Shown here piece by piece: positions 45,848 to 57,700 of a stretch of 64,000 bases of DNA; within the stretch, counting starts at the first letter, position 1; each line of letters opens with the position of its first letter. Under the pieces are notes generated by a model. The model was not told where the DNA came from. It searched no databases and saw only the letters and a program-made list of their open reading frames with translations. Origin of the DNA: Gibbula magus (lineage: Eukaryota; Mollusca; Gastropoda; Trochida; Trochidae); contig OW388305.1 of NCBI GenBank assembly GCA_936450465.1, positions 43,279,506 through 43,343,505 on the forward strand. The letters are read 5' to 3'. Made by a program: the position numbers and the translations under genes.

Positions 45848-46235
45848 ATGAAATCTGTAAAATTGTTGAAACTGTTGTATTTTAAATATATGTTATGTAA
45901 TAATGTATTTTGTGTTTTAAATCAAATTGAAGATGAATATCATTTCCTTCTCATTTACCCGTCGTATTATACATTATATCGTAAATATATTTTAAAATAT
46001 TATATATTACTTTGTCCATTCAAATATATTTCAATTCTCAACTCTTGTTAGCATTAGAAGTTAAACTATATTACAAAATGTTGCCATGTTCATCTATTAT
46101 GCAATGCTGTATAGAAACAACGTATTATCGCTGTAACCCGTATTTATGTGTGTATTTATCCATCATGTATGTACTATAGGCCTGTGGCATTTTCAGTATG
46201 AAATAAATATTGATTGATTGATTGAATTATATACT
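45848..46235 (+). pseudogene. LINE 3' end fragment
   Basis: The frame reads LNQIEDEYHFLLIYPSYYTL, the C-terminal block of LINE ORF2. It is followed by a 3' UTR ending AATAAATATTGATTGATTGA, a short tandem tail typical of LINE 3' ends. Confidence 0.7.
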
Positions 46236-46299
46236 TATTGTTTATATAAGAATTATATAATTATATCATGTCATGCTCTGTTTGATGTAAAAAGAATTT

Positions 46300-46342
46300 A
46301 CTTTTGGGTAATAAAGTGTTATCTTATCTTATCTAATCTTAA
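46300..46342 (+). mobile_element. L2-like LINE 3' tail
   Basis: GGGTAATAAAGTGTTATC followed by (TTATC)n matches, in the opposite orientation, the tail of the L2-like fragment at 29581. Only the tail is left. Confidence 0.55.
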
Positions 46343-48206
46343 CAATAATTGAAAAAAATGAACTACAAACATTCATTTGAGGTTAACCTGAACTGACATA
46401 TCACTAACTCATCACAGTAATTTAATTTAATCAACACATATACATAGTTTGTGAAAACATTTAAGATGGCTATCTTTTGGACCCGTTTTTATCTAATGTA
46501 CAAATGTAGGTAAATCGGATGACATTTGTAAATTGTCGTCAGACAATTTAATCTAAATAGTGTACTTCAATCTGATATGATTTCAAATCAAGCTGAAATT
46601 GTTAACAGAACCTATTTCATGACAATGTATACTAGACTAATACATTAACATGCAAGTCTATGGAAATAGCGTTCCGTTCTCCGTTCGAATACCGTAAGTT
46701 TTTTCGTATTTTCTTTCGTTCAGTCATGCCCCAGTGCCCATATCGCTTCACGTGAAAGCCAGTGTCAGTTGGGTTTCTTGCAAGTAGACCAGCCCTGCGT
46801 TCAGTAACTCATTGTTCGCGGCGGGCATTATGGATGATCAACTTCTTTATTAACAATAGTGACGTTTCGGTATAGATCCTTATACCGTTATCAAGCATAT
46901 GAGTGTTCGCGAGCGCTCGCGAACATCCCGGGAATTTCCCTGTTACTGAACGCAGGGCTGATACTTTTCCGCGGAATGCACGAACTGCACGTGCGAGTTT
47001 TCCTATAACGATCAAGAACATTTGCACGAGATGCAAGTGCAATTGAATGGTTTCTGTAAAACGTTCGCGATTGCATGATTTTCACGTGCACTCAAGCCGG
47101 TTTCTGGACAAAAGCAATTTCAATGTCGTACCACATCTAACGCGCGGAAAAATTTTGATTGCTCTGCAAAATCCTTAATAATGATCTTGGATAATAAAGA
47201 AATGTCTGTCATTCCCCTTTAAAGGTGCATCCATTGTGTTTCAGAAAAAAATATTTGGCTTTAATGCGCCCCAACTCACCATATGTGCTTTTTACAATAC
47301 AAACAAATTCACTCAGCTTGAATATTCTAATCGCCTAATACATCATAATTACTAGTTTCCAATTAAAATCGAGTAACATCATTATGCATGTGCAGAAACC
47401 GAAACTGCACGTCCCATTTACATGCACAGTAGTCATATAACCTATGAAACATTAACAACTCAAATTTGGCATTTTGTCTGTTATAAATAAGATTCCAAAA
47501 TTACGTTTGACTCATTGGCGCGCGTCAATCGCGACGCATTGTCCGGTTTTCGGTCAGAAATCACTACTTTTACCTTCATATCGTCATTATAGTCACTCTA
47601 CTATCATCAATATGGTAATTTTCGGTATTTACAGTCGGTACTTCTCGATAAAGTGACACCATTTATAACGTTTGGAATATGTGACCCCCAACAACACAAT
47701 GGATGTACCAATACAAATTCCCCTTTTGTTAGATATATCGCATTAAAGAAAGAACTTAGGATGAAGTAAAGCCTCTTTCTGTAGAACTCCACTGAATGTT
47801 GCTGTACTAATTCACCCAACCCTTACTTCGTTCAGAACGGTTCTTCCACAGCATTATACAGCATATCGTGGGGTTCGATCCTAGATCGTTTGAACCTTGC
47901 CACTTTTCTATATTGCTATTCTAACATTATTAACTATTGCTAACATTTAGACCAGTGTAACCTTGAACATTCTGATGTAAATTTTACATAATGTTAAAGC
48001 TCAAGATATAAATCGCTGAATGAATTACCATAGTGTTTAGTCAGTGTTTATTCCCGGTACGAAGCCCTCATGTCATATAGACTACAAGATATACATACTT
48101 TCGGTAAACTCACGGTTAGCAAGTATATGATATGTACCTGATATCTTTCTTCTATATTGACTCTCTCTAAATATATAATTAAAAATATGCATGCCATAAA
48201 CATGTA
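46343..48206. other. Spacer upstream of gene B
   Basis: Non-coding. At 46860-46897 (minus strand) TTGATAAC, a hairpin GGTATA...TATACC, then GAAACGTCA is a diverged relative of the hammerhead-like motif. Region 47230-47640 resembles the reverse of 5700-6110 (AACGTAATTTTGGAA type sequence), a dispersed repeat. Confidence 0.4.
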
Positions 48207-48753
48207 CGTAAAGGAGCTGTAGCACGATTTTCTTACTGAAATAAAGTGCTCTCACAAAAATATATAAGTGTTACCAATGGCAACATAATACTCCTAAATC
48301 GATAACAAGATTTCTTAAACGAATGTACATGGTTCGGTTAAGCCATGCGAGTCCATTTCCCATCGATCGGCCATTTTAATGTGTTCACATTAAAATGGCC
48401 GTTCGAAGGTAGTTCTAGTGGTCTGTCTCATCTAGTGATAACTTAACACTCAGAGTTTAAATATGGTACAATGGTGGAATGGTCAACCATCTTTGCTGTC
48501 AGAACTCTCAAATTCTCGTGAGACCTACAAATTTACCTTTCATACTGAAGAGTTCCACATCACTGTCGCTTTATACGTAGCACCATTTTCATCGGAAACG
48601 GATAACCGTTTTCTATGGATGCGGGTTATCGGGTCGTGTAATGGACTGTTTTACACCATTAACGTACCAATATATTGTATAAAGTTTAACAATAAATGGC
48701 AAATTAGAGAAAATATAATATGCACACAAAAAACGTGCTACAGCGCCTTTAAA
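48207..48753. mobile_element. MITE family 1 copy
   Basis: GTAAAGGAGCTGTAGCACG at the left, CGTGCTACAGCGCCTTTAA at the right. Internally there is GTGTTCACATTAAAATGGCC. The frame at 48463-48801 lies in the element and is not a gene. Confidence 0.75.
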
Positions 48754-48899
48754 ATACTAACACATTTTACGTTGAAAGCACATATCTGTATCCATGTTTA
48801 GATTTTGATTATTGATACAAGTATCTAAATCGCAAATCGTATATAATATATTATAAATGATGATAAGTTGTCGAGTATTAGTTTTCAAGCAGTAATTGG

Positions 48900-49026
48900 T
48901 TTTATCGAAAACGCTCGTTGCCATGGAGAGCGGTAACAGTTTGGATGTACATTTAGACATCGCCCGAGTGACGATCGAAGCAAGCAGCCGAGAAGGAGGC
49001 AATATCGTGTGTGGAAACCGATGAAG
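48900..49026 (+). other. Possible 5' UTR exon of gene C
   Basis: A region with GTTGCCATGG, GGAAACCGA and a donor (GATGAAG/GTATGT at 49026) resembles the probable first exon of gene A, which also has GTTGCCATGG and GGAAACCGA. A 33-codon frame from 48923 stops just before the donor, so it would be untranslated. Weak evidence. Confidence 0.2.
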
Positions 49027-49890
49027 GTATGTGTTTTTTTATTTTATTCCTTCTAAAATAACGTTTTCGTGAAAACAGTACATGTATATCCCGGCTACCC
49101 CCATCAGTATACATTAACAGTCTCTAGAATGAAAAACAAATTCCGGAAAGTAATGTCAGAATTGGAAAAAAGGGAAGAATATATGAAGAGTTTCTTAGTT
49201 GCTTTTTTTCCTTTTTTCAGATTAAACGTCAACATAATACATTTCACTTTCTTTGGATTTTATTTAATATAAAGATCTGAATGACAGACAAATATGAATG
49301 TAACGAACCGTAGTGATAAAAGGATATCATTTTCAGTCTATAACAATCTTGAAAAATTAGAATACCCATTTTATTTACACTCAACCGCCAAAGAAACGTC
49401 ATCATACAAGAACCTAACTAAAGTTACCTTGAATTTTGAAAACATTATGTATTAATATTTCTATTATGAAAAATTCGTTGTTTTGAAATCTCCTTATTAA
49501 GACGAGATAAGACAGTCAAAAAGGGCGTAGAGCTTAGTTTTATGACGTCCTACAGTAATGCTGCGTCAATAAAACCCAAGAAGGTTATTCATGTCGGTAA
49601 CAACTTTTACTACATTTTTACATCTATAAAACATTTTTACTTAAATGTAAACATTCATCGTCGCTGAAGGAGCGGTCAGTTTACTCAGTGGATTAATGGA
49701 TTAAAAAGGTTAATAACGAACATGTTACACTCGAAAGTGTTCCATATGCCTATATGTGCTACTCTCTATCTACGATCTCTATGTTGTGTATTTGTACTAC
49801 ACTGGCCTTTCTTTTAAAGAAAGATTTGGAGCGTCGGTTAGTTAAGATCATAATTTACCATTTCGCGAACTTTTGGTGGCATCGATCATT
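49027..49890. other. Spacer, no feature recognised
   Basis: AT-rich. CCGCCAAAGAAACGTCA at 49388 resembles one end of the CGCAAAAGAAAC MITE at 30737, suggesting a decayed copy to about 49620. Confidence 0.35.
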
Positions 49891-50243
49891 TTAAAGGGGC
49901 GGTTCTATCGGTTTATTTTGTGAAAAAAAGAAAAATATACAAATATATATGTTATCAATACGAAATTATATATAACAGAATCCAGTTAAAACACAGAACA
50001 GAGGGTAATATTATGATGTGACAGTTCCACAAAGTTTAGCGCACATTCATCCACAAATTTAAACGTTGAGGAATGAAGCCATTCATTGGCGCTACGAGTG
50101 TGGGGAAACTTTGACACGCTGCAACCAGACAGTGTTGTTCAGTCTAATGATGTATTTGATACGTTGTGGACATTTTATTTATCTCATTTCACGTCGTGCA
50201 CAAAAACGAAATGACGGGTTCTCCGATAGCCTCCTCTCTTTAA
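49891..50243. mobile_element. MITE family 2 copy
   Basis: TTAAAGGGGCGGTTCTATCGG at the left against CCGATAGCCTCCTCTCTTTAA at the right. The interior includes GAAGCCATTCATTGGCGCTA, shared with the copy at 1359. Confidence 0.65.
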
Positions 50244-50286
50244 GTGATTAAGTGACATTCATATATTGTTTTCTAATAATGAAAAT

Positions 50287-50676
50287 CTTAAAGGCGTTGT
50301 AGCACGATTTTCTTACAGAAATAAAGTGCTCTCACGAAAAAGTGTTACCAATGGCTATATAACACTCATCAATCATTAAAAAGAGTTCTTAATACTCACA
50401 CTTGAGTATATGGTACAATTATTGCTGTCTGAATCTCAAATTATCATGAGACCTACAAATCTACCTCTCACACAGAAGAGTTCCACACCACTGTCGCTTT
50501 ACACGTCGTACCATTTTCTATGAATACTGACAACCGCTTTCTATGGATACGGTTTATCGGGTCGTGTAATGAGAATTTTTTCCCGTTAACATACCAATAT
50601 ATGGTGTAAGCTTTAATAATAAGTAGCAAATTTGAGATAATTTAATATGCCAAAAAACGTGTTACAGCGCCTTTAA
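50287..50676. mobile_element. MITE family 1 copy
   Basis: CTTAAAGGCGTTGTAGCACG and CGTGTTACAGCGCCTTTAA are its ends. Shorter than the copy at 48207 through internal deletion. Confidence 0.75.
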
Positions 50677-52690
50677 TTACCTTCTGAATATATATCATTA
50701 AATTCACTATTCAAGTACATTAAATTAGATTAAGAGGAAATACATGATCAATGTTTGATGCAGTTGATCACTTACTTGATATTTTACATAAGAAAATAGA
50801 TGTTGTAGTTTTGAAAAGTTTTACTCCTGGTCACTTCAAAGAGCTGTCAAAACTATTACTGTTTATTATGATGTTTACATTAGAGTATGTTATTGAACAT
50901 TCAACTGTATGTTTCCGAAGCGAAAATACGAAATGATAGTTTTCGTTTTATCATTCATTCGATGCTTCAAAGACATCCCGTATTACATGATATTTGCATT
51001 GAGAAACACAAGGAGGTGAACGAACTTTCGGGATGCAGCTGTGGCGTTTACAGGTGGTCATAATGCGTGAGTTCGTACACATTTACTTTGAGAAAAGTGA
51101 GCCTATATTGGGCACAGCGAGCAATGAATCATTTCAAATTATTAAAATTAGTAAGAATAATAAATCGAGGACAACGTGAGAATTTTTTAAAACAAATAAA
51201 TTCATTTATTATAAAATATATCTCATTCAAATATATTTCATTTAAGAAGAAGTACAACATAATTAAACCTTCTATGTAAACCCTAATCCTCAAATGCTTA
51301 TTAATACATCTTAAATTATATTGTTTGAATGAAAATAAAACATTTATGGTGAAATAATAAACAGAAACGTCTTTACACCGTATGACAAAATGATGAATGC
51401 CATTGATATAAAACAAATAATTACACAATTTCAAAAACACAAATATTTTGGAATAATACAATTAACTTACTTAGAATCACAGACATGGTGCAGAATGTGG
51501 ATGAAAGCCTTTAACCGTCCTTCTATCTCCTTCTATACCCACACCCGTACTCTCATCTATATCCTTGGGACGTCCATGCGTTTCCTCCGCCTTTCCCGTC
51601 CAGAAGTTTCTCGGCAATGGCAGATTCTATCAGATATTGGGAAACCTTCCAGTTATCAATTCAACCACGATGTGATTAAACGGTCTGCACGAACAACTAA
51701 TTGTAATGATGTCCAAATCATGACCCTATTGATTTCTGAAGACGTTTCACTTGAACGTGTATGTATTATTATCCTTTTCACAAAGTATCGATTTATCTGT
51801 GCATTGAACTGGAGATAAGTGATGTTCAGTTTACTTAACCATTTCTAACTTCAAGGAATATATTTTCAAATCTCAGAACAACGTTGATAGACATTAATTC
51901 GGTAAAAGGGTTACCTTAGTATTGGAACATATTGTCAAAAAAAATCATAAATCACTTTAAATTTTTAATTTGACAAATCTTAGAAATTGGAAAATCTCTG
52001 CACGAAGTACAGGAAAGGATTTCAACAACCGGAACGAATCCAGTGTTGGATTCGAACATACCCAAACAGTGCCAATAAAGATAGGTAGGCCTACACATGA
52101 GACAAGACATCCTACTGCCTTATGGGCCACCCACATGTGATTCGTTAAAAGCATGCTCTGTTTGATTATAAGTTTAGAAGTTATAGATATACAAAATGAT
52201 TTTGATTGTATCGATATTTAAGAATAAGGAAGTTTGTTATCCATATTATATAAACTTTAATATGGTATATCCAGCAATAATAAGTATCTATACAAGCAAG
52301 TGAGAGACCCCAGCGATTTAGATCCAAACATCCCATCTGTATCTGGACCCCAAACATGGACATATGTGGCCCAATCACGTTCTTTCATTCCATAGTTACA
52401 GATATAACCACTTTCCTGTGAAATGTGTAAACCTCAAAACATCATTTCTTCCTAAACTGTAACTGAAGACAAATCTGTTTAAACAATTGCAAGCTCCAGA
52501 GTTATTAGATCTTTATGTCGAGCATTTGGGGTATATATGGTATGATAATGATAATGTCACTTGAAGAGCACAAATCGCTTATTGTATAAAATGCAGCAAT
52601 GATAAAATTAGCCAGGGACATAAACAATATTATTTTCTAAATCTAAATGTATATTAAACTATACTGCCTTTTGGTATACCTCTATTCATA
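50677..52690. other. Spacer, no gene recognised
   Basis: The frame at 51390-51818 (142 codons) has no domain I recognise and no codon or splice support. The rest is AT-rich. Confidence 0.4.
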
Positions 52691-52691
52691 A

Positions 52692-53214
52692 ACTGACGGG
52701 CAAAAGAAAATATAACACTCACTTGTTTTCGATTAATTCAATATTTTAAAGAAATGAGATGCATTTGATTATGGCACGATACAATAACACCTTTCGGCAG
52801 TAGTTTAATGACTTAATTGGTGACTGTTTCATTTTTTAAAATAATATCATTATTTAAAGTAGACAGGGGTAGGAAATGAAATTTACACCAACATGACCCC
52901 TGTTCAAAATGTTGTAAATGTGTGCAGGACGAAGTACATTTATTGATGTTCACACAGAGTATGTGTTATATGTCGATGAACAGTTGTGTTTTACCAATAT
53001 TAATTTGGGGAATTTCAAAATTTTAATTTTTAATTTTAATTTTTTTTTAAATCAAACCGCGTAGAGGTATTCTTTGACTGATTTAATGTCTTGGACTAAT
53101 TTCACAAACAAGTCCGTTTTTGAAAACGACGTCGAAAACTCGAGATATTTCACCTTGAAAATTATACATATGATAAATACAACTGATCCATATATTTTCT
53201 TTTGCCCGTCAGTG
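52692..53214. mobile_element. MITE family 3, complete copy
   Basis: ACTGACGGGCAAAAGAAAAT at the left is the exact reverse complement of ATTTTCTTTTGCCCGTCAGT at the right. It is about 520 bp, non-coding, and the reference for the copies at 4212, 15797 and 59948. Confidence 0.85.
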
Positions 53215-53686
53215 TAGCTCCCGCATGACGTTACACGCCACTGTCACCTGGTACGTACACCATTTGTGTGGCAGCACAGGGTAGCCACAATTATTGCATT
53301 ATCTTTATATTATCATTCTAATTCACGATCGATTTGACAAGGGTAAACATACACAATGTGAGCTTACTGACTATGGTAAATATTCGCACCGTATTTGTGT
53401 GAATATCTGTCTCAAAACGTCCAAAACAGCCAAAGGTTTACAGTCGATCTCAACTCGCTTCTATCATCGAAATGACTTCGAAATAGCTATTAACAAAATA
53501 ATCTGATGGATAAAATATTATAACCGACAACATGCCGCTTTGTTACAGATTTCATTATAATCATACAATTCTCTGTACTAGTATTAAGTATATGATACTT
53601 AATAATAAATTTAAAAAATAGTTTTAAAAAACGATATTATGTGCTCTGAACATGAGATTGAGAAAGACATGTTTTAATTTCGAAAT
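53215..53686. other. Spacer, no feature recognised
   Basis: AT-rich, between the MITE and the palindrome. Confidence 0.35.
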
Positions 53687-53754
53687 TACATAAAAAACAA
53701 AGGCTGGAAATGTTTCTAAATTTAGAAACATTTCCAGCCTTTGTTTTTTATGTA
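53687..53754. repeat. Perfect 68-bp palindrome
   Basis: The left 34 bases (starting TACATAAAAAACAAAGGCTG) are the exact reverse complement of the right 34, centred at CTAAA/TTTAG between 53720 and 53721. No loop and no mismatch. Confidence 0.97.
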
Positions 53755-54620
53755 TATATCACTTATTTACTAATGTACTAACTGAGTATTTAAAATACGC
53801 ATGGGGATGGCTGCACCCTATAACATAACGAGCTATTGCACAAGGAACTAAGGTGTCCATTATATAACTTGTCAGCCTAAGTATTACAGTACATGGCATT
53901 GCTGAACATTAGTGGCTGGCAATGTGTAAATGTCTATCAGTCTACATCGGTCTTACCCCTAGTCTTTGTCACTTTATAATTTGAATTAAATCCTAAATAC
54001 ACTGTAAATGGTCCAATCGGAGAGGTTGCGTTTGATTGTCGAGTGTCGAGTTCACAATTCAAACGCCGACTCGACCCTTGAGTCGTGTCAAGAACGTAAC
54101 CCCCGATTTTGACTCGAAATGTGACGTCAAATGCATTTTGGAATGCGCAAATTTATCTCTAAACGAGTCACAAATGCACGTTATGAATTAAATTTCTATT
54201 TGATACGTATATACGTGTTTATATAGTATTGTTTTCAGTGGAAAATTAAATTGTTTGTATTGATAGCTGAGGCGAAGTTAGGCTTTATGTGAGTCAGTAC
54301 TTAAAGAGCGTTCGCTTTGCATGCTTTGACTCGACCCCCGTATTAAATCAAACACCGATATGAAGATAATCTCATCTTTTCACTGATTGATTCAAATAGA
54401 CACGTTTTATTGGAGCTAGGGGAAGAGTTGTTCTATGTCGTTAAGAGTAATTTGTTAATTAGTTAAGTAACTGTTGATTACTTGTGTTTAAAATACGAAA
54501 TAACATCATTTTTATCGTTTTAATTGTCTACTAAGCTTTGCTTATTCCAGCTAAAGGAACATAGTAACTTCTCTTCTGTTATTCAAGTTTAAAGAAGAGT
54601 GATTTTACGACGCTTCCATA
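53755..54620. other. 5' flank of gene C
   Basis: 54030-54350 is locally richer in CG and carries GTCGAGTGTCGAGTTC and ACTCGACCC repeats. It probably contains promoter or 5' UTR. AG dinucleotides near 54590 could be an acceptor if, as in gene A, an untranslated exon lies upstream. Confidence 0.35.
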
Positions 54621-54798
54621 ATGTCGTGGCTCCTGAAAAAGCGGAATGGGCAGGTGGATCCCGCGACGAACATGCGACGTAGTGTGACGTCCATGCAGTC
54701 CACCACCGGTTCCTTGACCCCGTCACAACTTGACCTCGCTATCAGAGATATGCTCCAGACCAACCCCCCGCGCAATCAGCTCGAGCATTTCTGTAGAG
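54621..54798 (+). CDS. Gene C exon 1
   Basis: ATG preceded by CCATA. It encodes [20 protein letters not shown] to LEHFCR, phase 1 donor AGAG/GTGGGT. Ser/Thr-rich and cytosolic. Confidence 0.8.
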
Positions 54799-57700
54799 GT
54801 GGGTACATTTCTCGATGTGAGTTCAAGTATTTTGTGCAAACCAATGTTTACACTATCGGACCCGCAGTTCCATGTGTGAACTGCAGTTACTCACGAGCCT
54901 TGTGCAACGGGACTCATCTCAACAGGCCAAATTCATGCTTGCATAATTCTGCTGTTGGCAGTTGGTTGATAGGTGTAGGTCTTAATGAACTAACGTCAAG
55001 TCCAATGAAATGCTCTTGACGTCTTCAACAAATGTATTATATAAAACCTGAGGGTTGCACAATTTAAAACTGATTTTGACTGAAGTTGATTAGATAAAAC
55101 GCATTAGACAAATGATTTATCAGCCCGGTCCACTTTACGGGAATATCTCCCTGACAATATGTGTCCTTGCTTTTGTAGCTTCTTTTGCTGTACGATTAGC
55201 CGAACTCCTCTTATGAATATATGGTGTCTCTCCTTCGAGAGATCATTTGGATCGGCGGTTAGGAATGAATGGCCATTTTGTATTTTTGAAAATTGCAGGA
55301 AATCCAATTACATCGTCCGGCAAACGGATCCAACTCTTCAAGATGGTCTCCATCGTGTTAATTCCTGTTGTCGTGTTAACGGGACTTACCGGAAATACCT
55401 TCTTCGCCACCTTCACCAACTATGCGCAGTCGTCCAAAATCCGAGCAACTCTACTGTACAGCGTGGAACTTGGGGGCGTGATACACTATCTGCAGGTAAC
55501 ACTTCGTGGTTTACCCTGGACTCACAGCTATACTTTCATACGATAGAATAATTTATAATGAATATGATTTAAGATTTTGTACTTTTTGTATAAAAAAAAC
55601 CTAATGTTAATCTAATTGAAGAAGAAATACATTCTCTACTTTATTGTGAGGCCTGTCAAGATATAAGAAATTTAATTCTTGATAACACCCTTTATCGCAA
55701 TACAGTTTTGCTAATGTCATGTCTTCAACAAATATAGAATGTTATACATAATTTATTCCTATTTTTATAGTATGCAAGACAAAGTTAAACTTCTGATATT
55801 TGTCTGTAAAGCTTGTGCAATTTATGTTAGGCCATGAACCAGACCCATTAATTTTGGCCACCGGTACCATCTGAGGGAAATAATGCTCATAGTAATTTTT
55901 TACAGGGTATAAATCTATAGAGTCAGAAAATATGTGATAGCATTGAATTGGTGGTAGCCTTTTGTGTTTTAATCGCCGTTTTGTAACGGCACTCCAAAAT
56001 AGAATTTTTCCGAAATCGGCGACAGGCAGAAGAACACATTATAGCTAAATTTAATGATTCTCCATTATTATTGGCAATAACTCCTTGAATATTTTAGGTG
56101 ATTTTACAATTTGGTTTTAAAACTACCCAAAATTAATCTTTGCAATAAAGGCAATGTCAAATGGCATTGCTGATATATTGCAGAATATACAGATTAATTT
56201 GCATGAAAGTTGGTTCAGGATGTGTTTCTTTTCATACAATGTAATTATTAAATACCATCTTTTAATACATGAATGTGAAGAAAATTAGGTAATATATGCA
56301 AATTATAAAGCATACTTCAAGTTTGATAAACATTGACTTGTTTTTATTGTTAATAATGTCACCCAAGCCCCCAATATTAAAACTAAAATAAAATTGGGTT
56401 TTCCTTGCATAAGGCTAAAATGCATGCTTTTAGCTCATCATAATTTATTTTTCTGTTTAAAAACATGTAAAAAAAAGAATGACAAACTTTTGAAGATATT
56501 TTTAAGTATATCAGAACTGATATCATTTCCAACAAGAAGATTGTACCAATCACTTCTTTGATCATGAAGCTGGAATCCTTCATGCAGTCGAATGGAGTTG
56601 AACACCTGCATGACTCCACGAAGGAGCACATTCGCAGAAAACTATCAATCTGAGCTTGGGGATGCAATAGAAATATGTCCAGATGACAAGGGGAAGTTGT
56701 TGATGGTTCCTGACAGTGTAACATTCAAGGAAGTAGTCTTGGAAAATCAAATGCTTCACAGAGAGCTCAATGTTTGGAAGGTCAAATCCAGCAATATGAA
56801 CAAGATTATCGATCAAACTTCATCACACATCCGGTCAGTGATCAGACAGGACATGACACTCCCTGTCCTATCCACCCATCCGATATGAATATCAGTGCTT
56901 GTATCACCATACCGAACCAACTAGAGCGGTTACTTCTTGGGCTTCTCGCTGGAGATCCTGAACCAAAGGTACAAACAAATAGAGTGAACACTTTGGTGCA
57001 GTCCTTTAGCCAAGACCTCATATACGCTGTGACTTGTGGGAAGCACAAACCACCTAAACATCTACTGCTTCCAAATGCGGTTAAAACATCAGACCCTGAA
57101 CAAGCTTGGACATGGTGTGAGTTACTCTCAGCTAGAAGAGAACGATATTGCCCTGTGCCTTCAAAAGTTAGCGACAGGCTTCAACCACCAAGTTGTTCTT
57201 CCAACCTCCATCAAACCTCATGTCTTCACCAATCTTGCATGGGATAACATCGACAGACTTGAGGAAACTCTCACTGGAAAGGGTACATCACATCGAGTCA
57301 ATGGCATAGCGGTACAAGCTACGATGTATGGGCCACATCTGCCCAGAGAGGAACTTCCGCGCATTGAGAAACTGAAGCAGAGATCAGTGACCATTGAGGA
57401 CCAAGAACTGGAAGTATATGTAACTGCTATGCGCGTAGGTTCACAATCTCTCCCATCCAGAGCAGACCATTTTCAGGAAACCAGACAAGCTGCTCAAACC
57501 GCCCACAATAAGAACCTGGTGTGGAATGCTTGCAAGAGAAAGAGATTCAGAGAATCAAACAATGCCAAGCTGGACTGGGTTTAACATCAGCACTAGAGAC
57601 GAGGTGGTAATCTCAGAAGATATTGTTGGATACCTGCCAACCATCAATGCACCAGCCACTGAGTTGACAACAGTGTTTGAAATACAGAACCAGTCAGAGC

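Noticed and set aside
48923..49023. Small coding exon starting MESGNSLDVHL
   Set aside because: It meets a stop codon just before the donor; kept only as a weak 5' UTR exon candidate.
51390..51818. 142-codon plus-strand frame
   Set aside because: No recognisable domain, AT-driven composition, no splice partner or paralogue in the window.
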